64,000 nt of DNA from NCBI RefSeq assembly GCF_036195045.1, contig NZ_CP108100.1:434001-498000 (forward strand), in the 5' to 3' direction. The notes beneath the pieces are model-generated. The model did not search any database. It was not told the origin of the DNA and saw only the letters and a list, made by a program, of their open reading frames with translations. The DNA comes from Streptomyces sp. NBC_00236. Its GTDB lineage: Bacteria; Actinomycetota; Actinomycetes; Streptomycetales; Streptomycetaceae. Numbering within the stretch: the first letter of the stretch is position 1; the number at the start of each line of letters is the position of its first letter. Shown here one piece after another: positions 42,669 to 54,176 of this stretch. The translations under genes and the position numbers were made by a program.

Positions 42669-45009
42669 CCGCGCTGCCGGACTCGCCCGCCTGGTGGGGC
42701 AGGACGGGGACGAGCCGTTCCAGGAGTGCGGCCCGCTCCTCGGCGAACACGGGGTCCGCCTGGTAGTCGGAGTGCCCCAGCACCGGCTCGGGAAGCGGGT
42801 GTTCGGGGGTGCGCCCGTAGACCAGCGGGTCCTTCAGCGGGCCCCGGTCCACCTCCGGCCCGGACTCCTCGCCGAGCCGGACCTCGCCGCCGATGGGGTC
42901 GGTGGCCCGCCACAGGTTGCGCCAGCAGTGCACGGACCGGCGCAGCCCGTGCAATTGGACGGGCCCGAAGTAGGCCGGGAACCAGCGCCCGTAGAGGCGT
43001 TCGATCGGTGAGCCGTAGGTGAGCAGCGCGACCCGGCCGCGGGTCTCGGCCGGCAGCTGCCAGACGGCCGATGCGGCAAGGACGCTGCCCTGGGAGTGGC
43101 CGGAGATGACGAGCCGGCCGCGGGTGCGCGCGGTCCAGCCGGACATGCGTGAGGCCAGGTCGGGGACGGCCCGTTCGGCGTAGCACGGCGGGGCGAAGGG
43201 GTGTGCGGCGCGCGGCCAGAAGGTCCCCACGTCCCAGAGGATGCCGATGGTGCGGCGGGCCGAGGCGTCCCGGTAGGCGCGGCGCCCGCAGGCGACGAAC
43301 ACCAGGAAGCCGAAGCCGATGAGCCAGGAGCCGGTGGACTGCGCCGCCTCGGCCACCGATTCGACGAAGGGAGTGCTGCCGTCCATCGCGAGGCCGGGTA
43401 CCTGACCGCTCGCCCAGGCGCCGCCGACCGCCCCCGCACCGAGCAGCAGCGTGGCCCCGGAGAGCAGGCCCAGCATCCCGGCCGCCGAGTCGGTGAGCGC
43501 GGCCGTGGCCCGGATCCGGGCGATCTGCCTGGTGCGCGCGGGGTCGGGCCGCTCCTGCCCGTACTCCGCGTCGATCAGCGGCTCCAGCCGGCGGGCCGCA
43601 CGGTACGTCCGCAGGCCGAGCACAAGGCCCGGGATCACCAGAAGCGCCAGGAGCACCGGGATGACGGAGGCCTGCCAGCTCAGGAGCACAGGCGGCCCTT
43701 CTATGAGGGCGCTGCGGCCCATCCCGGGGCTGCCGGGGCCGTCGAGCCAGTCCGCGACCCGTTGGGCCACACCACCGGTCATCACACCACCGAGCGCACA
43801 GGCCAGCATCGCGACGGCGGGGCCGCCGAGCCCGCGCATCACGGTGCGCGGCTCGGGGCTGCGCCGGTACAGATCCAGCGCCACGACGGCGAGGAGCACG
43901 ACGAGCGCGCCCTGGGCGAGGGTGACGACGCGGAACATGACGTCGCCGGGAAGCGCTCCGGCGGAGACCCAGCCGGGGCGCGACCAGGCGGCGTGCACCG
44001 CCGCCAGGACGAGCAGTACGAGGGCGGTCGCGGGCAGATACGTGACGACGGCGCGGTCGATCCTGTTGTCGAGGCGCCGTTCGCTCCGTCCGCGCCGGCA
44101 GACCACCGCGAGCACCACGAGCGCGCCCGCCACGAGGGCCGCCTCGATCAGCAGGCCGAACACCTCGGGCACCGGCCCGGCTGCCGAGCGGTCCCGGCGG
44201 GCCGCCGCGCCCGTGACGAACGCGGTGACGGTGAGGAAGCCCGCGGCGGTATGGGCGGCACGCAGGCGTGCGACGAGCCGGCGTCCGTACCAGAACCCGG
44301 GCCGTCCGAGCGCGGGCCGCACCACGGGGGCCGCGTCCGCTCCGGGGGCCGGCGGCGGTGCGTCGTCCGGGTCGGAACCGGTGAGCGGGCGCTGGGACTC
44401 GTACGCGCTCCAGGTCCGGTTGGACAGGTACCAGAGCAGCACCACCAGCGCGGTCGGCACCAGGGCGGCGAGGGCGAGGCGGCGGCCGGGCTGGGACCAC
44501 CAGCCGCCCTGTGCTGCGGAGAGGAACCCGAGCCACGACCGCTGGTCGGAGCATTCCGCTACGCCCGCGCACTGCCAGGCGGTCAGATCGAGTGCGACCT
44601 CGCAGACGGCGGCGGTCAGCAGGACGGTGAGGCTCAGCGCGACCAGCCGGACGAGCACGCCGTACAGCCGGATCGCCCGGGGGCGGCGCATGGCGGCCGG
44701 GCGCATCCAGTGGGCGAGGTTGATCACCATGAACGGGAGGAGCAGGAGCCACAGCGCGCGGGAGCCGTTGCCGGACGTCAGGTTGGACCAGCAGTACGCC
44801 TCGGGGATGGGCCGGTCCCGGTAGCGCTCGGGGTGCGCCTCCGCGTCGACGTCGCCGGGGCGCCGGTAGATGGCGGCGGTGGCGTCACCGGTGACGCGGA
44901 CCGTGCGCGGATCGACGAGCATCTCCTGGGGAGTGGCTCCGCCCACGCCGTGGACCAGCAGCTCCAGTGCGGGTCCTTCACTCTGCGGGGCCGGGGTGGC
45001 AGGTGGCAC
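42628..45009 (-). CDS. Large membrane protein with lipase-like alpha/beta-hydrolase motif
   Basis: 793 residues. The start [10 protein letters not shown] is an oxyanion-hole-like strand of alpha/beta hydrolases; about 12 hydrophobic helices occupy residues ~70-580, and a nucleophile elbow [11 protein letters not shown] lies near residue 645, so the serine-hydrolase fold appears split by or wrapped around the membrane part. GTG 45009. No known family name can be given with confidence. The 3' end overlaps the beta-helix/AAA gene tail to tail by 41 bp, so the two may interfere in expression. Confidence 0.78.
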   Translation of the reverse strand: MPPATPAPQSEGPALELLVHGVGGATPQEMLVDPRTVRVTGDATAAIYRRPGDVDAEAHPERYRDRPIPEAYCWSNLTSGNGSRALWLLLLPFMVINLAHWMRPAAMRRPRAIRLYGVLVRLVALSLTVLLTAAVCEVALDLTAWQCAGVAECSDQRSWLGFLSAAQGGWWSQPGRRLALAALVPTALVVLLWYLSNRTWSAYESQRPLTGSDPDDAPPPAPGADAAPVVRPALGRPGFWYGRRLVARLRAAHTAAGFLTVTAFVTGAAARRDRSAAGPVPEVFGLLIEAALVAGALVVLAVVCRRGRSERRLDNRIDRAVVTYLPATALVLLVLAAVHAAWSRPGWVSAGALPGDVMFRVVTLAQGALVVLLAVVALDLYRRSPEPRTVMRGLGGPAVAMLACALGGVMTGGVAQRVADWLDGPGSPGMGRSALIEGPPVLLSWQASVIPVLLALLVIPGLVLGLRTYRAARRLEPLIDAEYGQERPDPARTRQIARIRATAALTDSAAGMLGLLSGATLLLGAGAVGGAWASGQVPGLAMDGSTPFVESVAEAAQSTGSWLIGFGFLVFVACGRRAYRDASARRTIGILWDVGTFWPRAAHPFAPPCYAERAVPDLASRMSGWTARTRGRLVISGHSQGSVLAASAVWQLPAETRGRVALLTYGSPIERLYGRWFPAYFGPVQLHGLRRSVHCWRNLWRATDPIGGEVRLGEESGPEVDRGPLKDPLVYGRTPEHPLPEPVLGHSDYQADPVFAEERAALLERLVPVLPHQAGESGSAVRGVREGLPETAE

Positions 45010-45191
45010 GGGGGTGACTCGCTCTCGGAGGGGGACGCGGCTGATGGCCGGTCACCAGAGTGCTGGATGGCTCCGGGTGTCCGCACCGCTCTTACCGAAT
45101 CTCCCCAGTGCGGCGGCCCGCGACACCGCGTGGCAGGATGAGCCGTCGACATGGACTGCCGCACGGCCAGAGGGAAGGACCGGGCACAGCG

Positions 45192-46034
45192 TTGAGCGAG
45201 AATCAGAATCTGCTCGCGGAGCAGCGGCGTGCGCTGATCCTCGACGAGGTGCGCAGACGCGGCGGGGTCAGGGTCAATGAACTGACCCGGAAGCTGAACG
45301 TCTCCGACATGACCGTCCGCCGGGACCTGGACGCGCTGGCCCGCCAGGGGGTCATCGAGAAGGTGCACGGCGGCGCGGTGCCCGTGGTCGAGGCGAGTAC
45401 GCACGAGCCCGGCTTCGAGGCGAAGTCGGCGCTGGAACTGTCCGCCAAGGAGGACATCGCACGGGCCGCCGCCGCGATGGCCGTGCCCGGCAGCGCCATC
45501 GCGCTCTCCGGCGGTACCACCACCTACGCCCTCGCCCAGCATCTGCTGGACGTACCGGACTTGACCGTGGTGACCAACTCGGTGCGGGTCGCCGACGTGT
45601 TCCATGCGGCGCAGCGTCCTGGCTCGCCCGGCTCGCGGCCCGGTGCCGCGACGGTGGTGCTCACCGGCGGGGTGCGGACCCCGTCCGACTCGCTGGTCGG
45701 CCCCGTCGCCGACCGGGCGATCGCCTCGCTCCACTTCGATGTGCTCTTCCTCGGTGTGCACGGGATCTCGGTGGAGGGCGGGCTGTCCACGCCGAATCTG
45801 GCGGAGGCCGAGACCAACCGCCGGTTCGTCCAGTCGGCGCGACGGGTGGTGGTGGTCGCGGACCACACCAAGTGGGGCACGGTGGGGCTGAGTTCGTTCG
45901 CCACACTGGAGCAGGTACACACGTTCGTCACGGACGCCGGTCTGTCCGGTGGCGCCCGTGAGGAGATCGAGGAGCATCTGCCCGGCCTCGTGGTGGCGGG
46001 CCGGGCGGCGAGCAGCGAACCGGCTCAGGACTGA
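45192..46034 (+). CDS. DeoR/GlpR-family transcriptional regulator
   Basis: 280 residues. An N-terminal HTH (RGGVRVNELTRKLNVSDMTV, then RRDLDALARQGVIEKVHGGA) precedes the DeoRC sugar-phosphate sensor domain (IALSGGTTTYALAQHL, LTVVTNSVRVAD, VVVVADHTKWG). Such regulators repress sugar or polyol catabolic genes; no obvious target is adjacent. TTG 45192 gives the canonical start with GGAAGGA about 13 nt upstream. It is divergent from the large membrane hydrolase gene, with 182 bp between. Confidence 0.9.
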   Translation: MSENQNLLAEQRRALILDEVRRRGGVRVNELTRKLNVSDMTVRRDLDALARQGVIEKVHGGAVPVVEASTHEPGFEAKSALELSAKEDIARAAAAMAVPGSAIALSGGTTTYALAQHLLDVPDLTVVTNSVRVADVFHAAQRPGSPGSRPGAATVVLTGGVRTPSDSLVGPVADRAIASLHFDVLFLGVHGISVEGGLSTPNLAEAETNRRFVQSARRVVVVADHTKWGTVGLSSFATLEQVHTFVTDAGLSGGAREEIEEHLPGLVVAGRAASSEPAQD

Positions 46035-46087
46035 GCACCGGATTCCGCTCAGCTCGCGCCGGGGCCATGACGTCCTAGGATCGGCGT

Positions 46088-46540
46088 GTGGCCGTCTTCC
46101 GGATCGAGCGTTTCACCCCTCTGCCCGCAGCCGAGTCCTGGCGCCGGGTGACGGACTGGGAGCGGCACGCCGCGCAGGTCCCGCTGACGACGATCACGGT
46201 GCCCACCGGGCTGCCGACCCGTATCGGGACGGTCTTCGTGGCCCGGACGGGGATCGGTCCGCTGGCCTTCGACGATCCGATGGAAGTGGTGCGGTGGTCG
46301 CCGCCGGCCGGCAGCCGGGCGGGGATGTGCCGGCTGGAGAAGCGCGGCCGGGTGGTGCGGGGCCGGGCCTCGATCGATGTGTATCCCACCCACGCCGGCT
46401 CCCATGTGGTGTGGGTGGAGGAACTCTCCCTCCGGCTGCTGCCCCGGTGGGGCGACCCCCTGATCGCCGGCGCGGGACGGCGGATCTTCGGCCGGGTCCT
46501 GGACTCCATGCTGGACAGGCCGGCTCAGCCGTACCGCTGA
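46088..46540 (+). CDS. SRPBCC-family protein (START-like)
   Basis: 150 residues with the beta-alpha-beta layout of polyketide cyclase/START-like proteins: FRIERFTPLPAAESWRRVTD, then MEVVRWSPPAGSRAGMCRLE and a C-terminal helix. It probably binds a hydrophobic ligand; no catalytic residues are evident. GTG 46088. It lies 53 bp after the deoR-type gene and 137 bp before another SRPBCC gene, so the two may be related duplicates. Confidence 0.82.
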   Translation: MAVFRIERFTPLPAAESWRRVTDWERHAAQVPLTTITVPTGLPTRIGTVFVARTGIGPLAFDDPMEVVRWSPPAGSRAGMCRLEKRGRVVRGRASIDVYPTHAGSHVVWVEELSLRLLPRWGDPLIAGAGRRIFGRVLDSMLDRPAQPYR

Positions 46541-46677
46541 GTGCCGGGGCCTTGAGGGACGCGGCACGCGCCGCGTAACGCATCGTGACCGGGGCGGCGG
46601 ATTCGGCGACATCTGGCGGCGCTCCAGCTATGGTGTGCGCGAACCCGTCCGCCGCCGACCGCACGGGAGGTGCGTTC

Positions 46678-47157
46678 ATGGCACGCCGACTCCGCTCCGT
46701 AGGCCTCGACTTCGTCGAGTCCGCCCCGCTGCGGCTGGTCTTCGCCGCCGAGGTCTCGGCGCCGCCCGATGTCGTGTACCGCGCCCTGGCCGACGATGTC
46801 GAGGGCTGGCCGTCCTGGTTCACATCGGTGATGGCGGCCCTGCCGCTCGACGGCGGCGCCGGCCGCGAGGTGCGGTTGCGGGGCGGGATCACGTTCAGGG
46901 AGACAATCGTGGCGACCGACCCGGGCGAGCGGTACGCCTACCGGATCGACCAGTCCAACGCCCCCGGCCTGCAAGCCCTGTTGGAGGAGTGGCGGCTGAC
47001 CCCGGCCGGAACCGGCACCCGCGTGCAGTGGACCTTCGCCGCCGACGGTTCGGCGCTGTTCCGGTTCACGTTGCGGCGGGCGCGGGGTGCGGTCGGCAGG
47101 TCGTTCCGGGACGCCGTGCGCAATCTGGACCGGCGGCTGTCGGCGGCTGCCGCCTGA
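46678..47157 (+). CDS. SRPBCC-family protein (polyketide cyclase/dehydrase-like)
   Basis: 159 residues. The fold shows in LVFAAEVSAPPDVVYRALAD, VEGWPSWFTSV, TFRETIVATDPGERYAYRID and the long C-terminal helix GRSFRDAVRNLDRRLSA. Ligand unknown. ATG 46678 has GGGAGG upstream. It ends 42 bp from the convergent cysteine-synthase-like gene. Confidence 0.88.
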   Translation: MARRLRSVGLDFVESAPLRLVFAAEVSAPPDVVYRALADDVEGWPSWFTSVMAALPLDGGAGREVRLRGGITFRETIVATDPGERYAYRIDQSNAPGLQALLEEWRLTPAGTGTRVQWTFAADGSALFRFTLRRARGAVGRSFRDAVRNLDRRLSAAAA

Positions 47158-47199
47158 AGGCTGCCCCGAGGGTCCCGCCTGCCGGCGACGCCGGGCTGT

Positions 47200-48360
47200 T
47201 CACCGGGTCTGGGCCTGACTCTCCTCCTCGCCCGGCCAGTTGCCGGTGGCCAGGAAGTGGTCGATCGTCCGCGTGTACGGGGCGATGTCCAGGCCCTGGG
47301 CGGCCAGCCAGGTGTCGGAGTAGTACTTGTCCAGGTAGCGGTCGCCGGGGTCGCAGATCAGGGTGACGACACTGCCGGTCCTGCCCTGCGCGACCATCTC
47401 CGCGACCAGTTTGAAGGCGCTCCACAGACCGGTGCCGGTGGAGCCCCCCGCCTTGCGGCCGATGGACCGCTCCAGGGCGCGCACGGCCGCGACGGTGGCC
47501 GCGTCCGGGACCTTCATCATGCGGTCGATGGCGCCCGGGACGAAGCTCGGCTCCATCCGCGGTCTGCCGATGCCCTCGATGCGGGAACCGCAGTCGCTGG
47601 TGGCGTGCGGGTCGTGGTGCGTCCAGCCGTCGAAGAAGCAGGAGTTCTCCGGATCGGGGACGCAGATGCGGGTGTCGTGCTGCATGTAGTGCACGTACCG
47701 CGCGATGGTCGCCGAGGTGCCGCCCGTGCCCGCCGTGGCGACGATCCAGGCGGGCTCGGGGTACCGCTCCATCCTCAACTGCTGGTAGATGGACTCCGCG
47801 ATGTTGTTGTTGCCCCGCCAGTCCGTGGCCCGCTCGGCGTAGGTGAACTGGTCCATGTAGTGACCGCCGGTCTCCTCGGCGAGCCTGGCGGACTCCTCGT
47901 AGAGCTTGCGCGAGTCGTCCACGAAGTGGCAGCGGCCGCCGTGGAATTCGATGAGCCGGCACTTCTCGGGGCTGGTGGTGCGGGGCATCACGGCGATGAA
48001 CGGTACGCCGATCAGCTTGGCGAAGTACGCCTCCGAGACGGCGGTCGAACCGCTCGACGCCTCGATCACGGGCTTGCCCGGGCGGATCCAGCCATTGCAG
48101 AGCCCGTAGAGGAACAGCGACCGCGCCAGCCGGTGCTTGAGGCTGCCGGTGGGGTGGGTCGACTCGTCCTTGAGGTAGAGGTCGATGCCCCAGCTCTCGG
48201 GAAGCGGGAAGCGCAGCAGATGGGTGTCGGCGGAACGGTTGGCGTCTGCCTGGACCTTGCGGACGGCCTCCTTCAGCCAGGCGCGGTACGCCAGGTCGGT
48301 GCGGTCGATGTCGACGGTCGCCACAGCGTCTGCGTCGTGTCTGTGCTCACTCGTGCCCAT
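47200..48360 (-). CDS. PLP-dependent cysteine synthase-family enzyme (Cds1-like)
   Basis: 386 residues of fold-type II. The PLP lysine is in [30 protein letters not shown] and the phosphate-binding [12 protein letters not shown] are visible. The long variant with [20 protein letters not shown] and [11 protein letters not shown] matches the actinobacterial Cds1-type L-cysteine desulfhydrase rather than a plain CysK; it would release H2S, pyruvate and ammonia from cysteine. ATG 48360. The upstream region, shared with the divergent gene at 48586, contains GTGCAC repeats. Confidence 0.87.
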   Translation of the reverse strand: MGTSEHRHDADAVATVDIDRTDLAYRAWLKEAVRKVQADANRSADTHLLRFPLPESWGIDLYLKDESTHPTGSLKHRLARSLFLYGLCNGWIRPGKPVIEASSGSTAVSEAYFAKLIGVPFIAVMPRTTSPEKCRLIEFHGGRCHFVDDSRKLYEESARLAEETGGHYMDQFTYAERATDWRGNNNIAESIYQQLRMERYPEPAWIVATAGTGGTSATIARYVHYMQHDTRICVPDPENSCFFDGWTHHDPHATSDCGSRIEGIGRPRMEPSFVPGAIDRMMKVPDAATVAAVRALERSIGRKAGGSTGTGLWSAFKLVAEMVAQGRTGSVVTLICDPGDRYLDKYYSDTWLAAQGLDIAPYTRTIDHFLATGNWPGEEESQAQTR

Positions 48361-48523
48361 CAGTGCGCTTCTCCTCGTACGACCGGTCCCGGCGATCCCC
48401 ACGATATGCCCCCCACCTGGGCAAACGTTGACTTTGATACTCCATAGCAATGCCTTGGTGCCGCGGACGGTCTCCTGCCTGGCATGGCGTCGGGAATGGG
48501 CCTTTGCGTCCCGTTCCGCCCTG

Positions 48524-48549
48524 GTGCACACACCCCTGGATGTGCACAC
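48524..48549. promoter_or_regulatory. GTGCACAC direct repeat in the cds1-like/48586 divergent region
   Basis: GTGCACAC occurs at 48524-48531 and 48542-48549, an 18-bp spacing, each containing the GTGCAC dyad. Two helical turns would place both on one DNA face, so a regulator could bind cooperatively. Between 48361 and 48585 nothing else stands out. Confidence 0.35.
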
Positions 48550-48585
48550 TCCTTGCAGGGGTGCGACGAAGGGGGCGAAGGGACC

Positions 48586-48903
48586 GTGCACGAAACGGAG
48601 TTCAGCGAGACGGGCGTGCGTATCGACCGGTGGGCGCGCTCGCTCACCCGGGCCGGGCAGGTCACCGTCAAGGACGGCCGGGTGGCGCTGCTCACCAGCT
48701 ACGGCCGGGAGATCGACAGCGCCCCGGCGGGCACGGTGAGTGCGGGCAGACCGTGGTTCGCCGGCGCGGACGCCACGGTGGCGCGGGTGAACGGGACGCG
48801 GTACCGGCTGACCATGCCGCGGCGCCCCGACAAGCCCGACGACGCCGCGCCCGCCCGCCGTTTCCTGGAGGCCGTGCACCGGGCGGGCGGACGGCGGGAC
48901 TGA
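48586..48903 (+). CDS. Small conserved-looking protein, function unknown
   Basis: 105 residues. Begins [20 protein letters not shown] and has compact beta strands ([35 protein letters not shown]). No family recognised. GTG 48586 has GAAGGGA 4 nt upstream, better than the ATG at 48484. Divergent from the cds1-like gene. Confidence 0.7.
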   Translation: MHETEFSETGVRIDRWARSLTRAGQVTVKDGRVALLTSYGREIDSAPAGTVSAGRPWFAGADATVARVNGTRYRLTMPRRPDKPDDAAPARRFLEAVHRAGGRRD

Positions 48904-49090
48904 CGGAACGGGGCCGCGAGGACACCGCGAGTTGCGGAGCGGTGGCCGCTGGGTGACATTGGAGACGCATCACTCATGGTTCACCGGCGGTGACAATGTG
49001 ATCCAGGCCGCCGGGCCAGAACCAGCAGCCAGCCATCTGCTGGATCCGTTCCTTCGTCTTCTTCCGGACCTACTTCGGGGAGTCGCAGCC

Positions 49091-49612
49091 GTGATCAGCG
49101 AGCCAAGCAGGCACTGCACGGTGGAGCTCCAGGCCCTGCCGTCGCGGATCGGTCAGGTCCGCAGAATCATCTCGGCGCAGCTGCGCTACTGGCATCTCGA
49201 CCCTCTGGTCGACCAGGCAGCACTCGGCGTCACTGAACTGCTGACCAATGTCCACCGGCATGCACAGCCGGACAAATCATGCACCGTCGAGGTCGAGTTG
49301 CTGCTCGAACGGCTGACGGTGTCCGTCCACGACCACGACCCACGGCTGCCGACCGTGCGCGAGGCCAGCGACTCCAGTACCTCGGGGCGCGGACTCGCAC
49401 TGATTGCCGCGGTCAGCGAGAGCTGGGGCGTCCGTCCCCGGGGCGGAGCGGGAAAGGTGGTCTGGTTCACCCTTCCCACCCCCTCCCTGTTCGCCACGCA
49501 GCCACCGCACGCGCTGTACGGGGCGACGACCGACGGGCCGTTCGACCTGAACGGTGTCACCGCGCCGGAGGGCGTAACGCCCTCGGCGGCACGAACGGTG
49601 GTCGTCGGCTGA
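49091..49612 (+). CDS. ATP-binding regulator (anti-sigma-factor/HATPase type)
   Basis: 173 residues. A GHKL-type fold of the RsbW/SpoIIAB kind: N box ALGVTELLTNVHRHA, then VSVHDHDPRLP and a Gly-rich loop STSGRGLALIAAVSESWG. Streptomycetes carry dozens of these; most are anti-sigma or regulatory kinases. GTG 49091 follows GGGGAG and starts MISEPSRH as in relatives; upstream frames from 48932 would add unconserved residues. A long hairpin covers its stop codon. Confidence 0.85.
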   Translation: MISEPSRHCTVELQALPSRIGQVRRIISAQLRYWHLDPLVDQAALGVTELLTNVHRHAQPDKSCTVEVELLLERLTVSVHDHDPRLPTVREASDSSTSGRGLALIAAVSESWGVRPRGGAGKVVWFTLPTPSLFATQPPHALYGATTDGPFDLNGVTAPEGVTPSAARTVVVG

Positions 49613-49660
49613 ACCGCAGGAGCGGGGCGCCTCTCGGGGCGCTCCGCTCCTGCGGTTCAG
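49609..49660 (+). terminator. Hairpin overlapping the stop of the ATP-binding regulator
   Basis: Arms 49609-49630 and 49639-49660 pair over 22 bp with one mismatch (CTGAACCGCAGGAGCGG and its complement), 8-nt loop. The stop codon itself is inside the stem. Confidence 0.7.
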
Positions 49661-49668
49661 CTGTACCC

Positions 49669-49733
49669 AGGGCCTCTCGCTCGGTTCGGACCGGGCTCGC
49701 GGACAGTCCGGCCCGAACCGAACGAAAGACCCT
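49669..49733 (-). terminator. Imperfect hairpin at the end of the FtsX-type permease gene
   Basis: AGGGCCTCTCGCTCGGTTCG pairs with the complement of the 3' part (CGAACCGAACGAAAGACCCT) with a few mismatches; the stem abuts the minus-strand stop at 49732. Confidence 0.55.
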
Positions 49734-52298
49734 AGTCGGTGGCGATGGCGCGGAGCACATCCAGCCGCGCCGCCCGACGGGTCGGCCGCCAGCCGGCCAG
49801 CGCGCCCGCCGTGACGCCCACCAGGGCGACGACGAGCAGTCGCGCCGGCGGGAGGGCGAAGGCGAACGCGGTGTCGCCCGAGCCTTCGGACGCCTTGACC
49901 AGGACCCAGCCGAGGAAGCCGCCCAGCAGGAGACCGCCGGCCGTGCCGAACGTCGCGACCAGGACGGATTCCCAGCGGACCATGGCCCGCAGCTGCGTCC
50001 TGGTCTGTCCGACCGCCCGCAACAGGCCCAGTTCCCTGGTGCGTTCGTGGATGGCCAGGGTGAGGGTGTTCGCGATGCCGAGCAGGGCGATCAGGACCGC
50101 CAGTGCCAGCAGTGCGTAGACCAGCGTCAGCATCATGTCGATGCCGCCGGCCGAGGACTGCGCGTACTCGCTGCGGGACTGCACCTCCGGGTTCCCGTAC
50201 GCGGCGGCGGCCTGCTCGACCGCTGCTCTGCCGTCCGCCGTGGACACCCCGTGCTTGAAGGACACGGCGACCAGCGAGTCGGAGTCCTGGCCGCGGTGCG
50301 GAGCCCAGGCCTGCCGGGTGATGACGTAGTCGCCCGCCAGTTCCGGCTGTCCGTACACGGCCCGGACGGTGAAGGTCCGCTCCTTGCCGTCGGTGAAGGT
50401 GAGCCGTGCGGTGGAGCCGGTGTGCAGGCCCCGCTTGTCCGCCTCGGTGTCGGACACGGCAATGCCGTTGGTCCCCAGTGCCTTCATCGATCCGTCGACC
50501 TTGCCGAGGTCGAGGACCGCGGCGAGGGCGGCGGGGTCGGTGACGGTGAGGGCGCGTCCGGAGCCGTTGACCTCCGCGACGCCCTTGCCGAGGCCGACGG
50601 CGGTGGCCACGTCGGGCAGCCGGTCGACGGCCGGGGCGAGGCGGGGGCTGAGTCCGCTGCCGCCTGCGCCGAAGGCGGGTGCGCTGATGGCCAGGTCCCC
50701 GGCGAAGGAACGGTCGACGCTCTGGTTCATCGTGGCCTTCAACGAGGCGCCGAACACCGTGAAGAGCGAGACCACCGCCACGCCGATCATCAGGGCGGTC
50801 GCCGTCGAAGCGGTCCGCTTCGGGCTGCGCAGCGCGTTGCGCCGGGCGAGGTGCCCGGTGGCGCCGCGCAGCCGGCCGAGGGGTGCGCCCAGCATGCGTA
50901 CGGCGTAGGTGGAAGCGACCGGGCCGAGTACGACGAAGGCGGCGAGGGCCAGCACGGCGCCGGCGGCGGAAAGCCAGACGGACGGGGCGGCCAGGGCACC
51001 GGTCAGGATCACCCCGAGCGAGGCGAGCAGCAGCAGGAGCCCGGTGACGGCGCGGGTCCGGGAGGCGCCCGAGTCGTCGACGGCGGTTTCCCGCAGTGCG
51101 GCGAGGGGCGCGGTGCGTCCGGCGTGGACGGCGGGCACCAGGGCGGATCCGATGCAGACGACGACGCCGACGGCCAGCGGCAGCAGCATGGACACGCCGC
51201 TGATGACGAGCGTGCCGTCGGGGAACGGGAAGCCGATCGCGGGGAAGAGCGCCTGGAGTCCGGCGGCGATTGCGATGCCTGCGGCCAGTCCGGCCGCGGA
51301 GGCGATCACGCCGACGATGCCCGCCTCGGCCAGGGTCGAGCCGAGGATCTGCCGTCGGGAGGCGCCGAGCGCGCGCAGCAAGGCGTTCTCGCGGGTGCGC
51401 TGGGCCACGACGATGGCGAAGGTGTTGTGGATGGTGAAGGTCGCGACCAGCAGCACGATGCCGGAGAACACGAGCAGCAGAGTGGTGAAGAGGCTGAGGA
51501 AGGCGCCGGAGATCATGTCCTGGTTCTCGGCGGCCGAGGCTTGTCCGGTGATCGCCTCGGTGTCCGGGGGCAGTACGGGCCGCAGTGCGTCGACGAGTTC
51601 CTGCTGGCTGGTCCCGGGGCCGGCCCGGACCTGGATGCTCGACGCCTGGCCGGGCTTCGGGGTGAGGTGCTTCTCGGCGTCGGCGAGCGTCATACCGGTG
51701 TACGTCACCTGCGCCATGCCGTCCTCACCGCCGAAGGTGGCCAGGCCGACGACGGTGACGCGGACCGGGTCGGGGGTGCGCAGGACGGTCGTGTCGCCGA
51801 TCTTCAGCCCGCCCTTGTCGGCAGTGCCTCGGTTGACGACGACTTCGCCGGGTGCGGAGGGGGCGTGGCCATCGGCCAGCCGGTAGGGGTTGAGCTTCGG
51901 GTCGTCGATCCAGTTTCCGGCGAGGGTGGGCGGTCCCTGGCCGCCGATCGGTTCGCCGTCGGCTCCGATCAGCTGGCCGGCGCCCTGGATGTCGGGGGCA
52001 GCCGCGGCGACCTGGGGCAGTTGCCCGATGCGCTGCGCGAGGCCGGTGCTCACGGGCTGCCGGGTGCCTTCGGACTCGCCGGAGACGGTGACGACGTTGG
52101 TGCTGCGGACGACGGCGTCGGTGCCGCTCGCCGCGTTGCCGAACATCGTGTCGAAGCTCGCGCGCAGGGTGTCCCCCATGACGAGGGTCCCCGCGAGGAA
52201 GGCGACGCCGAGCAGGACGGCGGTCAGGGTGCCGACGAAGCGGCGCCGGTGGGTGCGGAGCGAGGAGAGGCCGATGCGCACGGAGGCGCGGGTACTGG

Positions 52299-52302
<4 letters not shown>
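49732..52302 (-). CDS. ABC transporter permease, FtsX/MacB type
   Basis: 856 residues with two FtsX domains, each with a large extracellular part and four helices (e.g. LVFSGIVLLVATFTIHNTFA near residue 275 and the last LLVVALVGVTAGALAGWRPT). The N-terminal HRRRFVGTLTAVLLGVAFLAG is typical of MacB-like export permeases. It pairs with the ATPase gene by a 4-bp ATGA overlap (52299-52302), so the two are co-translated. Substrate unknown; in streptomycetes such systems often export lipids, antibiotics or peptides. Confidence 0.92.
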
Positions 52303-53065
<763 letters not shown>

Positions 53066-53069
<4 letters not shown>

Positions 53070-53356
53070 GCCGCACCGCCCTTGCCGAGGGTGCCGAACT
53101 GCTCGTCGAGGACGGAGAGCCGGCGCCAGTACTCGTCCTCGTCGATCTCCCCGGCGGCGAAGCGCCGGCCGAGCAGCGTGATCGGTGAGGTCTCGGCGGG
53201 GCCGTTGCGCTCCGCACGGACCTGCCACGGACCGCGCCGGCCGCGCCAGACGGTGCGTCGCAGGACGGTGACGACGGTGATGACGACGGCTGCCCAGATG
53301 AGCGGGAACAGGAGGACCCACGGTCCGGGTCCGCCGTCGAAGGCCAGGGTGTTCAT
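53066..53356 (-). CDS. SHOCT-domain membrane protein
   Basis: 96 residues. One helix (about residues 12-32, VLLFPLIWAAVVITVVTVLR) is followed by a SHOCT motif in the C-terminus (LLGRRFAAGEIDEDEYWRRL). SHOCT proteins often accompany ABC exporters; here it is the first gene of a three-gene operon joined by two ATGA overlaps. ATG 53356. Confidence 0.88.
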
Positions 53357-53538
53357 CTCGGTCAGCTCCTCGGTTCACGGTTCGGATGCACGCTTTTCCG
53401 TCACCACCGAGCCTGTCTCCGCAGGGGGGTCCGCGTCGTCGTACGGCCAGCGACAGTGCGCGTACCCCGCCGGGAGTAGACGGCGGTCCTGCGGCTGCTC
53501 CCGGGGGGGGGCCGGGAACCGCTCCGGACCCTGGATTC

Positions 53539-53558
53539 TGTACCTACTAGTTTGTACA
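53539..53558. promoter_or_regulatory. TGTAC-N10-GTACA operator for the divergent TetR/ABC region
   Basis: The dyad ends 9 nt before the TetR start. Its core TACTAGTTTGTAC-like composition resembles LmrA/YxaF-type TetR operators. It probably represses tetR and perhaps the ABC operon, whose start lies 183 bp away. Confidence 0.5.
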
Positions 53559-53566
53559 GTTGGTTC

Positions 53567-54136
53567 ATGAGCACTTCGGACCGTCTGGTCGAAGCCACCC
53601 GGGAGCTCCTGTGGGAGCGCGGCTATGTGGGCACCAGCCCCAGGGCCATCCAGCAGCACGCGGGCGCGGGCCAGGGCAGCATGTACCACCACTTCGCCGG
53701 CAAGCCGGATCTGGCGCTGGCGGCCATCCGCCGCACGGCGCAGGAGCTGCGCGGGACGGCGGGCCGGGTGCTCGACGCACCCGGGTCGGCGTACGAGCGG
53801 ATCTCGGGCTATCTGCTGCGTGAGCGCGATGTACTGCGCGGCTGCCCGGTGGGGCGACTGACGATGGACCCGGAGGTCATCGCGAGCGAGGAGTTGCGGG
53901 CGCCCGTGGACGAGACGATCGCCTGGCTCCGCGGCCGGCTGGCCGAGATCGTCCAGGAGGGCCTGGACCACGGCGAGTTCGACCACCGCCTGGTGCCCGA
54001 GGAGATCGCGGCGTCGATCGTCGCGACGGTACAGGGAGGCTATGTGCTGGCCCGCGCCTCGGGATCGGCAGAGGCCTTCGACGCCGCCGCCCGTGGACTG
54101 CTGGCGCTGCTCGCCCCTCGTACGGACACCACCTGA
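53567..54136 (+). CDS. TetR/AcrR-family regulator (LmrA/YxaF-type)
   Basis: 189 residues. The N-terminal HTH GTSPRAIQQHAGAGQGSMYHH followed by HFAGKPDLALAAI is the LmrA_YxaF pattern. The C-terminal ligand domain (residues ~75-189, GCPVGRLTMDPEVIASEELR) fits the same subfamily. ATG 53567 directly follows the operator. It probably controls the divergent ABC operon and the downstream cupin/DUF4865/phosphotriesterase-like genes, which follow on the same strand. Confidence 0.9.
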   Translation: MSTSDRLVEATRELLWERGYVGTSPRAIQQHAGAGQGSMYHHFAGKPDLALAAIRRTAQELRGTAGRVLDAPGSAYERISGYLLRERDVLRGCPVGRLTMDPEVIASEELRAPVDETIAWLRGRLAEIVQEGLDHGEFDHRLVPEEIAASIVATVQGGYVLARASGSAEAFDAAARGLLALLAPRTDTT

Positions 54137-54176
54137 CGCTCCGCCATACGCCACCCACCCGAGGAGCACCTCGCCC

